Origin: Halosimplex litoreum | GTDB taxonomy: Archaea; Halobacteriota; Halobacteria; Halobacteriales; Haloarculaceae | Assembly: GCF_016065055.1 (NCBI RefSeq) | Contig: NZ_CP065856.1 | Coordinates: 1,983,836-2,047,835, forward strand | Direction: 5' to 3' | Length of the DNA: 64,000 nt | In this document: positions 18,572-27,671 of the stretch, one piece after another | How positions within the stretch are numbered: position 1 is the stretch's first letter | Layout: the number at the start of each line of letters is the position of its first letter | Notes under the pieces: generated by a model | Told to the model about the DNA's origin: nothing | Seen by the model: the letters and a program-made list of their open reading frames with translations, nothing else | Database searches by the model: none | Program-made: the position numbers and the translations under genes

Positions 18572-19849
18572 ATGACCGAGCCGATCACCGAGCGCGTCGA
18601 CGACCCCGAGACGGCACGGGAGTCCGGCCGCCGGAAGATGGAGTGGGCGCGCCAGCACATGCCGATCTGCGAGTCGCTGCGTGCCGACTTCGAGGAGAGC
18701 CAGCCGTTCGCCGACGAGGTCGTCGGCATGGCGATGCACGTCGAGGCCAAGACCGCGATCCTCGCGGAACTGCTCGCCGTCGGCGGTGCCGAGGTCGCCA
18801 TCACCGGCTGTAACCCGCTGTCGACCCACGACGACGTGAGCGTCGCCCTCGACGCCGTCGAAGGCGTCACCTCCTACGCCGAGCGTGGCGTCGGCGACGA
18901 GGCGTACTACGCCGCCATCGAGGCGGTCATCGAGCACGAGCCGACGATCACCGTCGACGACGGGATGGACCTGGTCGCGGCGATCCACGAGGACTACCCG
19001 GAACTCATCGACTCCATCGTCGGCGGGTGCGAGGAGACGACGACCGGCGTCCACCGCCTGCGTGCGATGGACGACGACGGCGAGCTCGCCTACCCGATGT
19101 TCGCCGTCAACGACACGCCGATGAAGCGGCTGTTCGACAACGTCCACGGCACCGGCGAGTCCTCGCTGGCGTCGATCGCGATGACGACCAACCTCTCGTG
19201 GGCCGGCAAGACCGTCGTCGTCGCCGGCTACGGCCACTGCGGCAAAGGCGTCGCGAAGAAAGCCAGCGGCCAGAACGCCGACGTGGTCGTCACGGAGGTC
19301 GAGCCCCGCCGCGCGCTGGAGGCGCACATGGAGGGCTACGACGTACTCCCGATGGCCGAGGCCGCCGCCGAGGGCGACGTGTTTATCACGACCACCGGCA
19401 ATCGCGACGTGATCGTCGACGAGCACTTCGAGGACATGCAGGACGGGGTCCTGCTGGCCAACGCCGGCCACTTCGACGTCGAGATCGATCTCGACGCGCT
19501 CTCCGAGATGGCGGTCGACAGCTACGAGGCCCGCGACGGCGTGCAGGCCTACGAGCTGGCCGACGGCCGTCGGCTGAACGTCCTCGCCGAAGGGCGGCTG
19601 GTCAACCTCGCGACGCCGATCGCGCTGGGCCACCCCGTCGAGGTGATGGACCAGAGCTTCGGCGTCCAGGCCGTCTGCGTCCGCGAACTGGTCGAGTCCG
19701 GTGAGGAGTACGAGCCGGGCGTCCACGACGTGCCCGACCGGCTGGACAAGGAGGTCGCGGAGATCAAGCTGGCGGCGGAGGGCGTGGAGTTCGACGCGCT
19801 GACGGAGACCCAGGCGGAGTACATGGGCTCCTGGCAGCACGGGACGTAG
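18572..19849 (+). CDS. ahcY: adenosylhomocysteinase
   Basis: S-adenosylhomocysteine hydrolase, 425 residues, splits SAH to adenosine and homocysteine and so relieves product inhibition of methyltransferases. The N-terminal catalytic domain contains HVEAKTAILAELL and ITGCNPLSTHDDV. The NAD-binding glycine loop is G219-Y-G-H-C-G-K-G226, where family members usually have GYGDVGKG. The C-terminus (VPDRLDKEVAEIKLA, ending near QAEYMGSW) is typical. It is monocistronic, followed directly by a hairpin-rich noncoding stretch. Confidence 0.97.
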   Translation: MTEPITERVDDPETARESGRRKMEWARQHMPICESLRADFEESQPFADEVVGMAMHVEAKTAILAELLAVGGAEVAITGCNPLSTHDDVSVALDAVEGVTSYAERGVGDEAYYAAIEAVIEHEPTITVDDGMDLVAAIHEDYPELIDSIVGGCEETTTGVHRLRAMDDDGELAYPMFAVNDTPMKRLFDNVHGTGESSLASIAMTTNLSWAGKTVVVAGYGHCGKGVAKKASGQNADVVVTEVEPRRALEAHMEGYDVLPMAEAAAEGDVFITTTGNRDVIVDEHFEDMQDGVLLANAGHFDVEIDLDALSEMAVDSYEARDGVQAYELADGRRLNVLAEGRLVNLATPIALGHPVEVMDQSFGVQAVCVRELVESGEEYEPGVHDVPDRLDKEVAEIKLAAEGVEFDALTETQAEYMGSWQHGT

Positions 19850-20028
19850 GGAGGTCGCGACCGCAGGGAGCGACCTCCGACGCGAGCGGGGAACGAAGTG
19901 ACCCGCGAGCAGTAGCGAGGCGCGAACGAAGTGAGCGCCTCGAACCGGAGCGGCGTCCTGTCGAGCGCGAGCGAGACAGGGCTCGGAAGACGAACGCAGT
20001 GAATCTTCCGGCGAACGTCGGTGAGCCG
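19850..20028 (+). repeat. cluster of six small hairpins with a shared apex motif
   Basis: Six hairpins follow the ahcY stop. Stems lie at 19850-19858/19870-19878 (9 bp), 19886-19890/19902-19906 (5), 19916-19923/19935-19942 (8), 19957-19962/19975-19980 (6), 19985-19990/20004-20009 (6, with an extra C.A mismatch) and 20009-20012/20025-20028 (4). Four apices are 11-nt copies of GANCGNAGNGA (for example GAACGAAGTGA); two are 12-nt variants with a four-base tip. Stems differ in sequence while the apex is constant. The remaining bases to 20107 show no gene. Confidence 0.65.
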
Positions 20029-20107
20029 CGGAGCGTAGGGAGGTCTTCGCGTCGCTCGGGTCGACAACGCGCGAGAAGCTCCGAAAGGTGTGCCGTAAGT
20101 GGGGCGA

Positions 20108-20884
20108 CTACTCCCCCGAGCCGGTGAGACAGAACACGAGCGAGCCGTCGTCGAGGCCGGCGAGGCGGGTCTGTGCGGTGAAGGTGTCGCCGCCGTCGGT
20201 CTCACAGACGGTGCCGCCGGTCCACTGCCAGTCGTCGCGGACGGTCTCCAGCGCGGTGGATTCGAGGCGCTCGACCTCGTCGTCGGGGAAACACTCGCGC
20301 CACGGGTGGCCGAGCAGGTCGTCGGGAGCGGTACCGAAGCGGCTGGCGAACACCCGGTTGACGAACGCGAACGCGCCGTCGGGGCCGACGACGGCGACGG
20401 CGTCGCCGGTGGCCTCGATGGCGGTCAGGCTGCGCTCGGCGGTCCGCATCGTGCGGTGGTGGTGAACGAGCCGTCGGATCCGCCCGGCGAGGATCGACAT
20501 GGTCACCGCGGGGTTGTCCTTCCGGAGGAACTCGGTCCACGTCGACTCGGGGAACCCCTCGGCGATGTCGGCCCGTTCGGACCCGGCGAAGAGGACGAAC
20601 GGCAGCGTCGGTGCCCGTTCGCGCACCTCCGAGAGGAACTCGAGGCCGTTCGTCCCGGGCATGTCGTAGTCGCTGACGACGCAGTCGACGGCGTCGAGAT
20701 AGTCGAGCGCGTCGGCCGGCGCCGTCTCGGTCCGGACCGTCAGGTCGTCGTGTTCGGAGAGGTGGGCCGCTGTCAGGTCCAGGTAGTCGCGGTCGTCGTC
20801 GACGCAGACCACGTCGATCGACTCGTCGCTGCTCGCCGGTGCGTTCTCCGTCGCCGCAGCGATGTCTTCTATCACGGCTGTCAT
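20108..20884 (-). CDS. response regulator receiver + PAS protein
   Basis: A 258-residue cytosolic protein. The receiver domain (about 23-140) has the acidic pocket VCVDDD, the phospho-acceptor in VVSDYDMPGTNGLEFL (Asp about 70) and a KDNPAV-type lysine. A PAS domain follows (about 148-255: IEATGDAVAVVGPDGAFAFVNRVF). It has no kinase or DNA-binding domain, so it probably relays phosphorylation to other sensors. The ATG at 20884 overlaps the stop of the TER-repeat ORF (ATGA), placing it last in a four-gene chain read from 21468. Confidence 0.9.
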   Translation of the reverse strand: MTAVIEDIAAATENAPASSDESIDVVCVDDDRDYLDLTAAHLSEHDDLTVRTETAPADALDYLDAVDCVVSDYDMPGTNGLEFLSEVRERAPTLPFVLFAGSERADIAEGFPESTWTEFLRKDNPAVTMSILAGRIRRLVHHHRTMRTAERSLTAIEATGDAVAVVGPDGAFAFVNRVFASRFGTAPDDLLGHPWRECFPDDEVERLESTALETVRDDWQWTGGTVCETDGGDTFTAQTRLAGLDDGSLVFCLTGSGE

Positions 20885-21075
20885 TCCCGTTCGTGTCGGT
20901 GCGCCGCCGCCCCCGGCGGCGCGTCGGTCGTCCGCCCGACCCGTTCGGTCCGTTCGGTCCGTTCGGTCCGTTCGGTCCGCCCGACCCGTTCGGTCCGTTC
21001 GGTCCGCCCGACCCGTTCGGTCCGTTCGGTCCGTTCGGTCGCCGCCCCGCTCCCCACGGCCCCCGGACGCCTCAT
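20881..21075 (-). CDS. putative 64-residue TER-tripeptide-repeat protein
   Basis: A short ORF whose start overlaps the upstream stop as ATGA (21072-21075) and whose stop overlaps the response regulator start as ATGA (20881-20884). The middle of the protein is built of TER triplets interrupted by VGR, encoded by a 9-bp tandem repeat that keeps frame. The ends are Gly/Ala and His/Arg-rich. The double overlap is the main argument that it is translated. No homologue or function is recognised. It could still be a chance frame through a GC-rich repeat. Confidence 0.45.
   Translation of the reverse strand: MRRPGAVGSGAATERTERTERVGRTERTERVGRTERTERTERTERVGRTTDAPPGAAAHRHERE
20933..21040. repeat. 9-bp tandem repeat, 12 units
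   Basis: Twelve contiguous 9-bp units on the plus strand: A = CGTTCGGTC and B = CGCCCGACC in the order B-AAAA-B-AA-B-AAA. The unit is a multiple of three, so length changes keep the minus-strand TER ORF open. The repeat lies between the response regulator and the small HalOD1-linked gene. There are no spacers, so it is not a CRISPR array. Confidence 0.9.
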
Positions 21076-21227
21076 TGCTCGATCTGTTCGGTCACGTCCG
21101 ACTGGATCCAGGCGTGTTCGTTCTCGGGGTCGGCGATCATCGCCAGGCGGGTGTCGCCCACGTCGTACTCCTCGTAGGTCTCGCGGATCGCGCCCGCCGC
21201 GTCCTCGGTCGAGCCCGTCGACGACAT
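21072..21227 (-). CDS. small acidic haloarchaeal protein next to HalOD1
   Basis: A 51-residue acidic protein (MSSTGSTEDAAGAIRETYEE then YDVGDTRLAMIADPENEHAWIQSD). The pattern tentatively resembles the DUF7331 group of small haloarchaeal proteins; the assignment is from memory. It begins 1 nt after the HalOD1 gene stop and ends in an ATGA overlap with the next ORF, so it is translated from the same mRNA. No cysteines or membrane segment are seen. The function is unknown, presumably linked to HalOD1 signalling. Confidence 0.7.
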   Translation of the reverse strand: MSSTGSTEDAAGAIRETYEEYDVGDTRLAMIADPENEHAWIQSDVTEQIEQ

Positions 21228-21228
21228 C

Positions 21229-21468
21229 TCAGGCCCCTCCCGCGCCGTCCACGGTGACGGTTCCGTCGCCGTCGACGACGACGCTGTGGCCGTCGTACTC
21301 GAACTCCACGGTCGCGCTCGCACCGCTCTCGTAGAGCGCGTCCAGCGCGTCCGTGTCCACGACCTCGTACAGCGGCGGCTCCATCGTCAGCGGGTCGGTC
21401 CCGGTCACGTCGGCTATCGTCTCGATCACGTCGATGCTTATCTGCTCGCCGGGCTCTTGCACTGCCAT
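21229..21468 (-). CDS. HalOD1 output-domain protein
   Basis: A 79-residue protein consisting of one HalOD1 domain, a haloarchaeal signalling output module (ISIDVIETIADVTGTDPLTM, then PPLYEVVDTDALDALYES and a C-terminal beta strand pair FEYDGHSVVVDGDGTVTV). It is the first gene of the chain ending in the response regulator. The start at 21468 is preferred; MDGM at 21477 is possible. A TATA-like CTATACATA element lies about 90 nt upstream on the minus strand, in a 267-bp region divergent from the LOV regulator. Confidence 0.82.
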   Translation of the reverse strand: MAVQEPGEQISIDVIETIADVTGTDPLTMEPPLYEVVDTDALDALYESGASATVEFEYDGHSVVVDGDGTVTVDGAGGA

Positions 21469-21735
21469 ACCGTCCATTCTATCTTTCGGTAGGGCGACAA
21501 CTGGTATCCGACTGTCCGCTACGTGCATACCGCGAGCCCCGAACTGGGGGCAATATGTATAGTGTCTCCCTCTGCACGACGAACCGGCGACGTGGCTCAC
21601 CCTCCTCGGGGCGATCCGGTGGGGCAGATCCGGGGTGGAACCCCGGGCCGATCGGACTGGCCCGCGGCGGGGCGGGCGATACGTATCAGCTGACGGGGAC
21701 CAACCGTTAATTGCGCGCCGTTTCAATACCCGCCA

Positions 21736-24700
21736 ATGGACGCAGGTTCGCTCCGCGACGCCGTCACAGGCTGGGGCGTCGCGGACAGGGGGAGTACCAT
21801 CGCCAGAGGGGGGGCCGGACGCGTTCCGGGTCGGCCGTCGGGCGTCGGTGCCGTGTTCGTCGCGGTCGCAGTCGCCACGCTCGCGGCGGTCACGGGACTC
21901 GTCACCGTCGACGTGGCCCCGTCGCTCCGGTCGGCCGGTCCACTCGCCGGCCTTCTGGGGACGGGGCTGCTCGGGCTCGCGGTGTCGGGCGACCGCGACG
22001 ACGGGGTCGCCGAACTGGTCGCGGACGTCGAACGGGTCCGCGACGGCGAGGACGTGACCTTCGAGACCGACCGGGCGGACGGCCTGGGCGATCTCGCCGA
22101 GGCCGTCGAGGGCCTGGCCGAGGACCTCCGCGAGTGCGAGCGCGAGCGATCGCTGCAGGAACGAGTCATCGAGTCGGCGCCGGTCGGGATCACGGTCGCC
22201 GACGTGACCGAACCGGACGAGCCGCTGGTCGCCGTCAACGACCGGTTCGAGGCGTTGACCGGCTACGACGAGTCGGAGTGTCTGGGTCGCAACTGTCGGT
22301 TCCTCCAGGGCGAGGACACCGACGAGGAGGCGGTCGCGCGGTTGCGGCGGGCGGTCGACGACGAGGCGACGGCGACGGTCGAACTGCGCAACTATCGGGC
22401 CGACGGCACCGAGTTCTGGAACCGGGTCCGGCTGGCGCCCGTGGCGGACGACGACGGCGAGGTGACCCACTACGTCGGCTTTCAGGAGGACGTGACAGAT
22501 CGGGTCGAGCGGCAGGCGGAACTCGACCGCGAGCGGTCGCTGCTCGATTCGATCTTCGATCAGGTGCCGATCCACCTCTACGTCAAGGATCGGGACGGTC
22601 GCTACGAACGGGTCAGCAGCGCCTACCTCGAGGCGGCCTACGACTGGGACCCCGAGCGGGTCGTCGGCCAGACAGACCCCGAACTGTTCGACGACGAGCT
22701 GGCCGCGGAGAGCCACGCCGACGACCTCCGGGTCGTCGAGACGGGCGACCCGATCGTCGGCAAGGAGGAGTACGTGCCGGACGTCGAGGAGTGGAACCTC
22801 ACGACGAAGGTGCCCTGGCGCGGCCCCGACGGGGCGGTCCGGGGGCTGTTCGGCGTCTCTCAGAAGATCACCGAACGCAAGCAGCGCGAGCGCGACCTCG
22901 CGCGGTACCGAGAGTACACCGACGAGATCCTCGACGCGATCGACGACGTGTTCTACGTGCTCGACGCCGACGGCGACGTCGTCCGGTGGAACGAGACGCT
23001 CACCGAGGTGACCGGCTACGACGACGCCGAGATCGACGACATGCAAGCGACGGACTTCGTCGTCGAGGCCGACCGCGAGGCGGTCGAACGCGGGATCGCG
23101 AACATCGACGATCTGGCGGGCGTCCCGCTGGAGGCTCGCTTCGAGACGAAAGGGGGTGAGGTGATCCCCTTCGAGATCGTCGCTTCGCCGATGGAGAATC
23201 CGGACGGCGAACGGGTCGTCTCCGGTATCGCTCGCGACATCACCGAACGCAAAGCCGCCGAGGAGCGACTGCGCGACCGCGAGCGCCGGCTGCAGGAGTA
23301 CCGCGAGTACACCGAGGACGTCCTCGACGCGATCGACGACGTGTTCTACGTGTTCGACGACACCGGAGCGATCCAGCGCTGGAACGACACCGTCGCGGAG
23401 GTGACCGGCTACGACGACGAGACGATCGCCGAGATGCACGGGACCGACTTCTTCCCCGAGCACGCCCGCGAGGACGTGGTCGAGGCGATCGGGTCGGTCT
23501 TCGAGGACGGCGAAGAGCGCGTCGACGCGCCCGTGCTGACCAGCGACGGCGAGGAGATCCCCTACGAGTTCGTCGCCTCCATGCTGGAGACCCCCGACGG
23601 CGACGCCGTCCTCGTCGGTATCGGTCGGGACGTCTCCGAGCGGAAGGCCCGCGAGCGGGAACTGCGCGCGACCAAAGAGCGCATGCAGAAGTTCGTCGAG
23701 ACGTCGCCGGTCGGGGTGGTCGCGACCGATCCGGAGGGGACGATCACCCTGTGGAACGACGCGATGGCCGATATATTCGGCTGGTCGGCCCCGGAGACGC
23801 TGGGCGAACCGTACCCCGCGGTGCCCGCCGACCGCGACGACGAGATCCGCCAGCGCGTCCTCGCCGGCGAGTCGTTCAGACAGGTCGAACGCGAGCGCAT
23901 CCGCAAGGACGGCGAGCGTATCGACATCTCGCTGTCGACCGCGCCCATCCGAGACGACCAGGGGGAGGTCACCGAACTCGTCGGGTACGTCGAGGACATC
24001 ACCGACCGGAAAGAGCGCGAACGCGAGCTCGAGCGGACGAAAGACTTGCTCCAGCAGGCCGGCCGTATCGCCGCTATCGGCGGCTGGGAGCTCGATCTCA
24101 CCGGATCCGAGCGGGAGATGACCTGGACGGACGAGCTCTACCGGCTCCACGGGATCGCACCGGACACGGACATCGACCTGGAGACCGCCGTCGGGTTCTA
24201 CCACCCCGACGACCGCGAGCGCATCCGCGGGTACTTCCGGCGCGCCGTCGAGGTCGGCGAGAGCTACGACATGGAGGTGCGCCTGGAGACCGACGAGTCG
24301 CTCCGCTGGGTGCGCGCCATCGGCGAGCCCGTCCGCGACGACGACGGCGAGGTCGTCCGTGTTCGCGGTTCCATCCAGGACATCACCGCGCAGAAGGAGC
24401 GCGAACTCGCCCTGCAGTCGCTCCACGAGGCCACGCGGGACCTGCTGGGCGTCGAGACCGACGCCGAGACGGCCGAACTCGTCGTCGACACCGCCCAGTC
24501 CGTGCTCGACGTAGCGGGGGTCGCCGTCTACCTGCTCGACGACACGGCCAACCACCTCGACGCCGTCGCCTGCTCGGAGGGATTCGAGCGGCTCTGCGAC
24601 GCGGCGCCGGTCGGCGCCGGCGCGGCGGACTCGTTGCTGTGGAACACGTACGTCACCGGGACGCCGACGGTGTTCGACGACACCGGGACCGTCGCCGAGT

Positions 24701-26154
24701 CGCAGGTGTTCGGCTCGGCGGTCAGCGGGGGGTTGCTCGTCCCGGTCGGCGACCACGGCGTGTTCGTCGTCGCCACCGAGGACCGGGCGGTCGGCGGGTC
24801 GACCCGCCAGCTCGCGGAGACGCTCGTCGCGACGACCGAGGCGGCCTTCGACCGCCTGGCCAGCGAGCGGACGCTCCGTGAGCGCGACGCCGAACTCGCC
24901 GAGCAGAACGCCCGGCTGCGCCGCCAGATCGGGATCACCGACCTCATCCGGCGGATCGACCAGTCGCTCATCCAGGCCGAGTCCCGCGAGGCCATCGAGG
25001 CGGCGGTCTGCGACCGCCTCGTCGAGAGCGACGACGTGGCCTTCGCGTGGATCGGCGGCCTCGACGCGGCGGGCGAGCGCGTCGAACCGTCGGCCTGGGC
25101 CGGCGAGGGTGCCGAGTACCTCGACGCGGTCGATCTCGCGCTCGGCGGCGACGAGCCCGCCGCCAGGACGGCCGCCGCCGAGGCGCCGACGGTCGTCGGC
25201 AACGTCGTCGACGACCTCCAGCGAGAGGACTGGCGCAAGGCCGCGCTCGCGCGGGAGTTCCACTCCGTCGTGAGCGTGCCGCTGGCCTTCGAGGAGTACT
25301 TCTACGGCGTGCTCACGGTGTACGCGTCGGAACCGGACGACTTCGGCGATCTCGAACGCGAGGTGTTCGCCGAGCTCGGCGAGAACATCGCCCACTCGAT
25401 CAGCGCCGTCGAGACCCAGCGGGCGCTGCACACCGACCAGCGGGTCGAACTCTCCCTGTCGTTCGACGCGGGCGACGACGTGCTCGGTCGACTGGCTCGC
25501 ACGGCCGACTGCAGCGTCGCCTTCGAGGGGCTGGCCACCGACTCCGAGTCGGAGACCGGCCTGTTCCTCACCACCGCGGGCGCGTCCGTCGAGTCGGTGA
25601 CCGACGCGCTGGACGCGCTCGTCTCCGTCGGTGACTACCGGCTGGTCGGCGAGCCCGCGGTCGACGGCGACGGGGCGGACGGAGGGGCCGACGCCGAGAC
25701 GAGCGCGCTGTTCGAGGTGACCGTCGACGGCGACTCCCTCCCCGCGGCGCTCGTTCGCCACGGGGCCGACCCGCGGTCGCTCCGGGCCGATCCCGACGGG
25801 ATCGAGGCGGTCGTCGACGTGTCGGCGGCGACGGAGGTACGGGCGTTCGTCGAGATGCTCGGCGAGACCCATCCCGGCGTCGAACTGACGAGCCGGCGGA
25901 CCGTCGACCGCTCCGACGACCGCGAGCGCCGGGCCGGCTCGGCGTTCGAGGCGCTGACCGACCGCCAGCTGGAGGTGCTGCGGACGGCCTACTACGCCGG
26001 CTTCTTCGAGTGGCCCCGCACCTCTACCGGCGAGGACGTGGCCGAGATGCTCGACGTGAGCCAGCCCACCGTCAACCGCCACCTCCGCGTCGGCCAGCAG
26101 CGCCTGCTCGACCGGCTGTTCGACGAGCACACCGTCGCCGCCGACGCCGACTGA
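21736..26154 (+). CDS. LOV/multi-PAS/GAF regulator with bacterio-opsin-activator HTH
   Basis: A 1472-residue one-component regulator. Two hydrophobic segments near residues 38-84 suggest a membrane anchor. A PAS domain at about 145-257 has the LOV flavin signature GRNCRFLQ (photoactive Cys187) and ELRNYRADGTEFWN, so blue-light sensing is likely. Five further PAS domains follow (about 270-378, 392-508, 520-636, 648-764, 778-890), then two GAF-like domains (905-1045, 1060-1235), a Bat-type middle region and a C-terminal HTH_10 (about 1410-1465: LTDRQLEVLRTAYYAGFFEW). There is no histidine kinase core. A TATA-like TTAATT stands about 25 nt before the ATG. Targets are unknown. Confidence 0.92.
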   Translation: MDAGSLRDAVTGWGVADRGSTIARGGAGRVPGRPSGVGAVFVAVAVATLAAVTGLVTVDVAPSLRSAGPLAGLLGTGLLGLAVSGDRDDGVAELVADVERVRDGEDVTFETDRADGLGDLAEAVEGLAEDLRECERERSLQERVIESAPVGITVADVTEPDEPLVAVNDRFEALTGYDESECLGRNCRFLQGEDTDEEAVARLRRAVDDEATATVELRNYRADGTEFWNRVRLAPVADDDGEVTHYVGFQEDVTDRVERQAELDRERSLLDSIFDQVPIHLYVKDRDGRYERVSSAYLEAAYDWDPERVVGQTDPELFDDELAAESHADDLRVVETGDPIVGKEEYVPDVEEWNLTTKVPWRGPDGAVRGLFGVSQKITERKQRERDLARYREYTDEILDAIDDVFYVLDADGDVVRWNETLTEVTGYDDAEIDDMQATDFVVEADREAVERGIANIDDLAGVPLEARFETKGGEVIPFEIVASPMENPDGERVVSGIARDITERKAAEERLRDRERRLQEYREYTEDVLDAIDDVFYVFDDTGAIQRWNDTVAEVTGYDDETIAEMHGTDFFPEHAREDVVEAIGSVFEDGEERVDAPVLTSDGEEIPYEFVASMLETPDGDAVLVGIGRDVSERKARERELRATKERMQKFVETSPVGVVATDPEGTITLWNDAMADIFGWSAPETLGEPYPAVPADRDDEIRQRVLAGESFRQVERERIRKDGERIDISLSTAPIRDDQGEVTELVGYVEDITDRKERERELERTKDLLQQAGRIAAIGGWELDLTGSEREMTWTDELYRLHGIAPDTDIDLETAVGFYHPDDRERIRGYFRRAVEVGESYDMEVRLETDESLRWVRAIGEPVRDDDGEVVRVRGSIQDITAQKERELALQSLHEATRDLLGVETDAETAELVVDTAQSVLDVAGVAVYLLDDTANHLDAVACSEGFERLCDAAPVGAGAADSLLWNTYVTGTPTVFDDTGTVAESQVFGSAVSGGLLVPVGDHGVFVVATEDRAVGGSTRQLAETLVATTEAAFDRLASERTLRERDAELAEQNARLRRQIGITDLIRRIDQSLIQAESREAIEAAVCDRLVESDDVAFAWIGGLDAAGERVEPSAWAGEGAEYLDAVDLALGGDEPAARTAAAEAPTVVGNVVDDLQREDWRKAALAREFHSVVSVPLAFEEYFYGVLTVYASEPDDFGDLEREVFAELGENIAHSISAVETQRALHTDQRVELSLSFDAGDDVLGRLARTADCSVAFEGLATDSESETGLFLTTAGASVESVTDALDALVSVGDYRLVGEPAVDGDGADGGADAETSALFEVTVDGDSLPAALVRHGADPRSLRADPDGIEAVVDVSAATEVRAFVEMLGETHPGVELTSRRTVDRSDDRERRAGSAFEALTDRQLEVLRTAYYAGFFEWPRTSTGEDVAEMLDVSQPTVNRHLRVGQQRLLDRLFDEHTVAADAD

Positions 26155-26258
26155 CGGCGACGGCCGTCGACCTCTCCCCGTCGCCCCACGCCGCGACGCG
26201 GTGTCGACCCCTCCCACGCCGCCGGAACCTTCAGGCGACCTCGCTCCCCACTCGGAGT

Positions 26259-27068
26259 ATGTCCGACGACTCGCTCGGGAGTCCGGCCGAGGACGCCAGC
26301 AACGAGTGGGACCCCGAGGCCTACGACGACGACACCGGCTTCGTCCACGAGTACGGCGGCTCCGTCGTCGAGTTGCTCGACCCGCGACCCGGTGAGACCG
26401 TCCTCGACCTGGGTTGCGGGACCGGCCACCTCACCGCCGACATCGCCGAGCGCGTCGGCGGGTCGGGCGTCGCGGTCGGCGTCGACGCCTCGGCCGAGAT
26501 GGTCGAACGGGCCCGGGAGACCTACCCCGAGCGCCGGTTCGTCGTCGCCGACGCCCGCGAGTACGCGCCCGACCGGCCGTTCGACGCCGTCTTCTCCAAC
26601 GCCGCGCTGCACTGGATCCCCCGCGAGGACCAGCCCGCCGTCGCCGAGCGCGTCGCGGCTCTGCTGGAGCCGGGCGGCCGGTTCGTCGCCGAGCTGGGCG
26701 GGACGGGGAACGTGAGCACAGTCGTCGACGCGACGCTCGCGGAAGTTCGCGAGCGCGGCCACGAGGCCGACCACCCGTGGTACTTCCCAACCGTGGGCGA
26801 GCACGCAGCCGTGCTGGAGTCGGCCGGCTTCGAGGTGCGGCTCGCGCGGCTGTTCGACCGCCCGACCGAACTTGCGGGGGGCCGCGAGGGGCTTGCGAAC
26901 TGGCTCGACGTGTTCGGCGACTCGCTCTTTGCGGATCTGGACGACGCGGAGACGGACGCGGTCGTCTCGGCCGTCGAGGACCGCCTGCGCGACGACCTGT
27001 TCGACGCCGACACCGGAACGTGGACCGCCGACTACCGCCGGCTGCGGTTCGTCGCCGTCCGCGAGTAG
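26259..27068 (+). CDS. class I SAM-dependent methyltransferase (Tam-like)
   Basis: A 269-residue Rossmann-fold methyltransferase. SAM motif I is VLDLGCGTGHLTADIA (about 48-63), the acidic motif II is GVDASAEMVERAR, and FDAVFSNAALHWI resembles the trans-aconitate methyltransferase group. The C-terminal half (FPTVGEHAAVLESAGFEVRLA, NWLDVFGDSLF) fits the same group. The substrate is uncertain. It lies 104 bp after the LOV regulator on the same strand and probably has its own promoter. Confidence 0.88.
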   Translation: MSDDSLGSPAEDASNEWDPEAYDDDTGFVHEYGGSVVELLDPRPGETVLDLGCGTGHLTADIAERVGGSGVAVGVDASAEMVERARETYPERRFVVADAREYAPDRPFDAVFSNAALHWIPREDQPAVAERVAALLEPGGRFVAELGGTGNVSTVVDATLAEVRERGHEADHPWYFPTVGEHAAVLESAGFEVRLARLFDRPTELAGGREGLANWLDVFGDSLFADLDDAETDAVVSAVEDRLRDDLFDADTGTWTADYRRLRFVAVRE

Positions 27069-27255
27069 CTCACGGTTCGGACGGCACGCGGGTCGGGCGG
27101 CGAGTACGAGCACGAAGGGTACCGTTTCGGGTGGAACGAGCCCGGAACCGACGCCGAGACGACGCGACGAGCCCCGACTGCGCCGCGGTCCCGAACCGGC
27201 CACCACTTCCGCGCCGTGGCGGGCCGTTATGTGCGGGGCGGGTCCATCGCCGGTG

Positions 27256-27642
27256 ATGTCGACCGAAGACCAGGACCGTGGACCGCGGATGGAGCTGACG
27301 ACCGTCTACGTCGGTGTCGAGGACATGGGCCGGGCACTCGACTTTTACGAGTCGCTGTTCGGGACGGCGCCCGCGCAGGTCGACGAGCGGTTCTCGACGT
27401 TCGCGTTCGACGGCGTCGACTTCGGGCTCTACGACGCGAGCGCCGACGGCGGGTCCGTCGAGTTCGGCGACAACTGCGTCCCGAACTTCGAGGTCGAAGA
27501 CGTGGACGCGGCGTTCGAGCGGGTCTCCGAGCTGGCGCCCGAGGTCGTCCACGGGATCGTCGATACCGACGGCTACCGCTGTTTCCACGTCCGCGACACG
27601 GAGGGAAACGTCGTCGAGATCTTCGGCGTCGACTCGAAGTGA
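27256..27642 (+). CDS. VOC-family (glyoxalase/dioxygenase-fold) protein
   Basis: A 128-residue vicinal-oxygen-chelate protein made of two beta-alpha-beta-beta-beta modules: TTVYVGVEDMGRALDFYESLFG at the start and FHVRDTEGNVVEIFG at the end (metal Glu in VVEIFG). Members bind a metal and act on diverse small molecules; this one cannot be assigned. The start may instead be MELTT at 27289. The 187 bp upstream show no gene. Confidence 0.85.
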   Translation: MSTEDQDRGPRMELTTVYVGVEDMGRALDFYESLFGTAPAQVDERFSTFAFDGVDFGLYDASADGGSVEFGDNCVPNFEVEDVDAAFERVSELAPEVVHGIVDTDGYRCFHVRDTEGNVVEIFGVDSK

Positions 27643-27671
27643 CGGCCTCCGGGGGTCCCCGGGCCCGTGGA

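Noticed and set aside
20933-21040. Possible CRISPR-like repeat array
   Set aside because: The 9-bp units are contiguous with no spacers and no cas genes are near.
21229-26217. Very long open frame (over 1600 codons) on the minus strand opposite the LOV/PAS regulator
   Set aside because: An artefact of high GC: the plus strand has coherent PAS, GAF and HTH domains, while the minus reading is Arg/Val/Gly-rich with no domains. Only its last 79 codons (HalOD1) are real.
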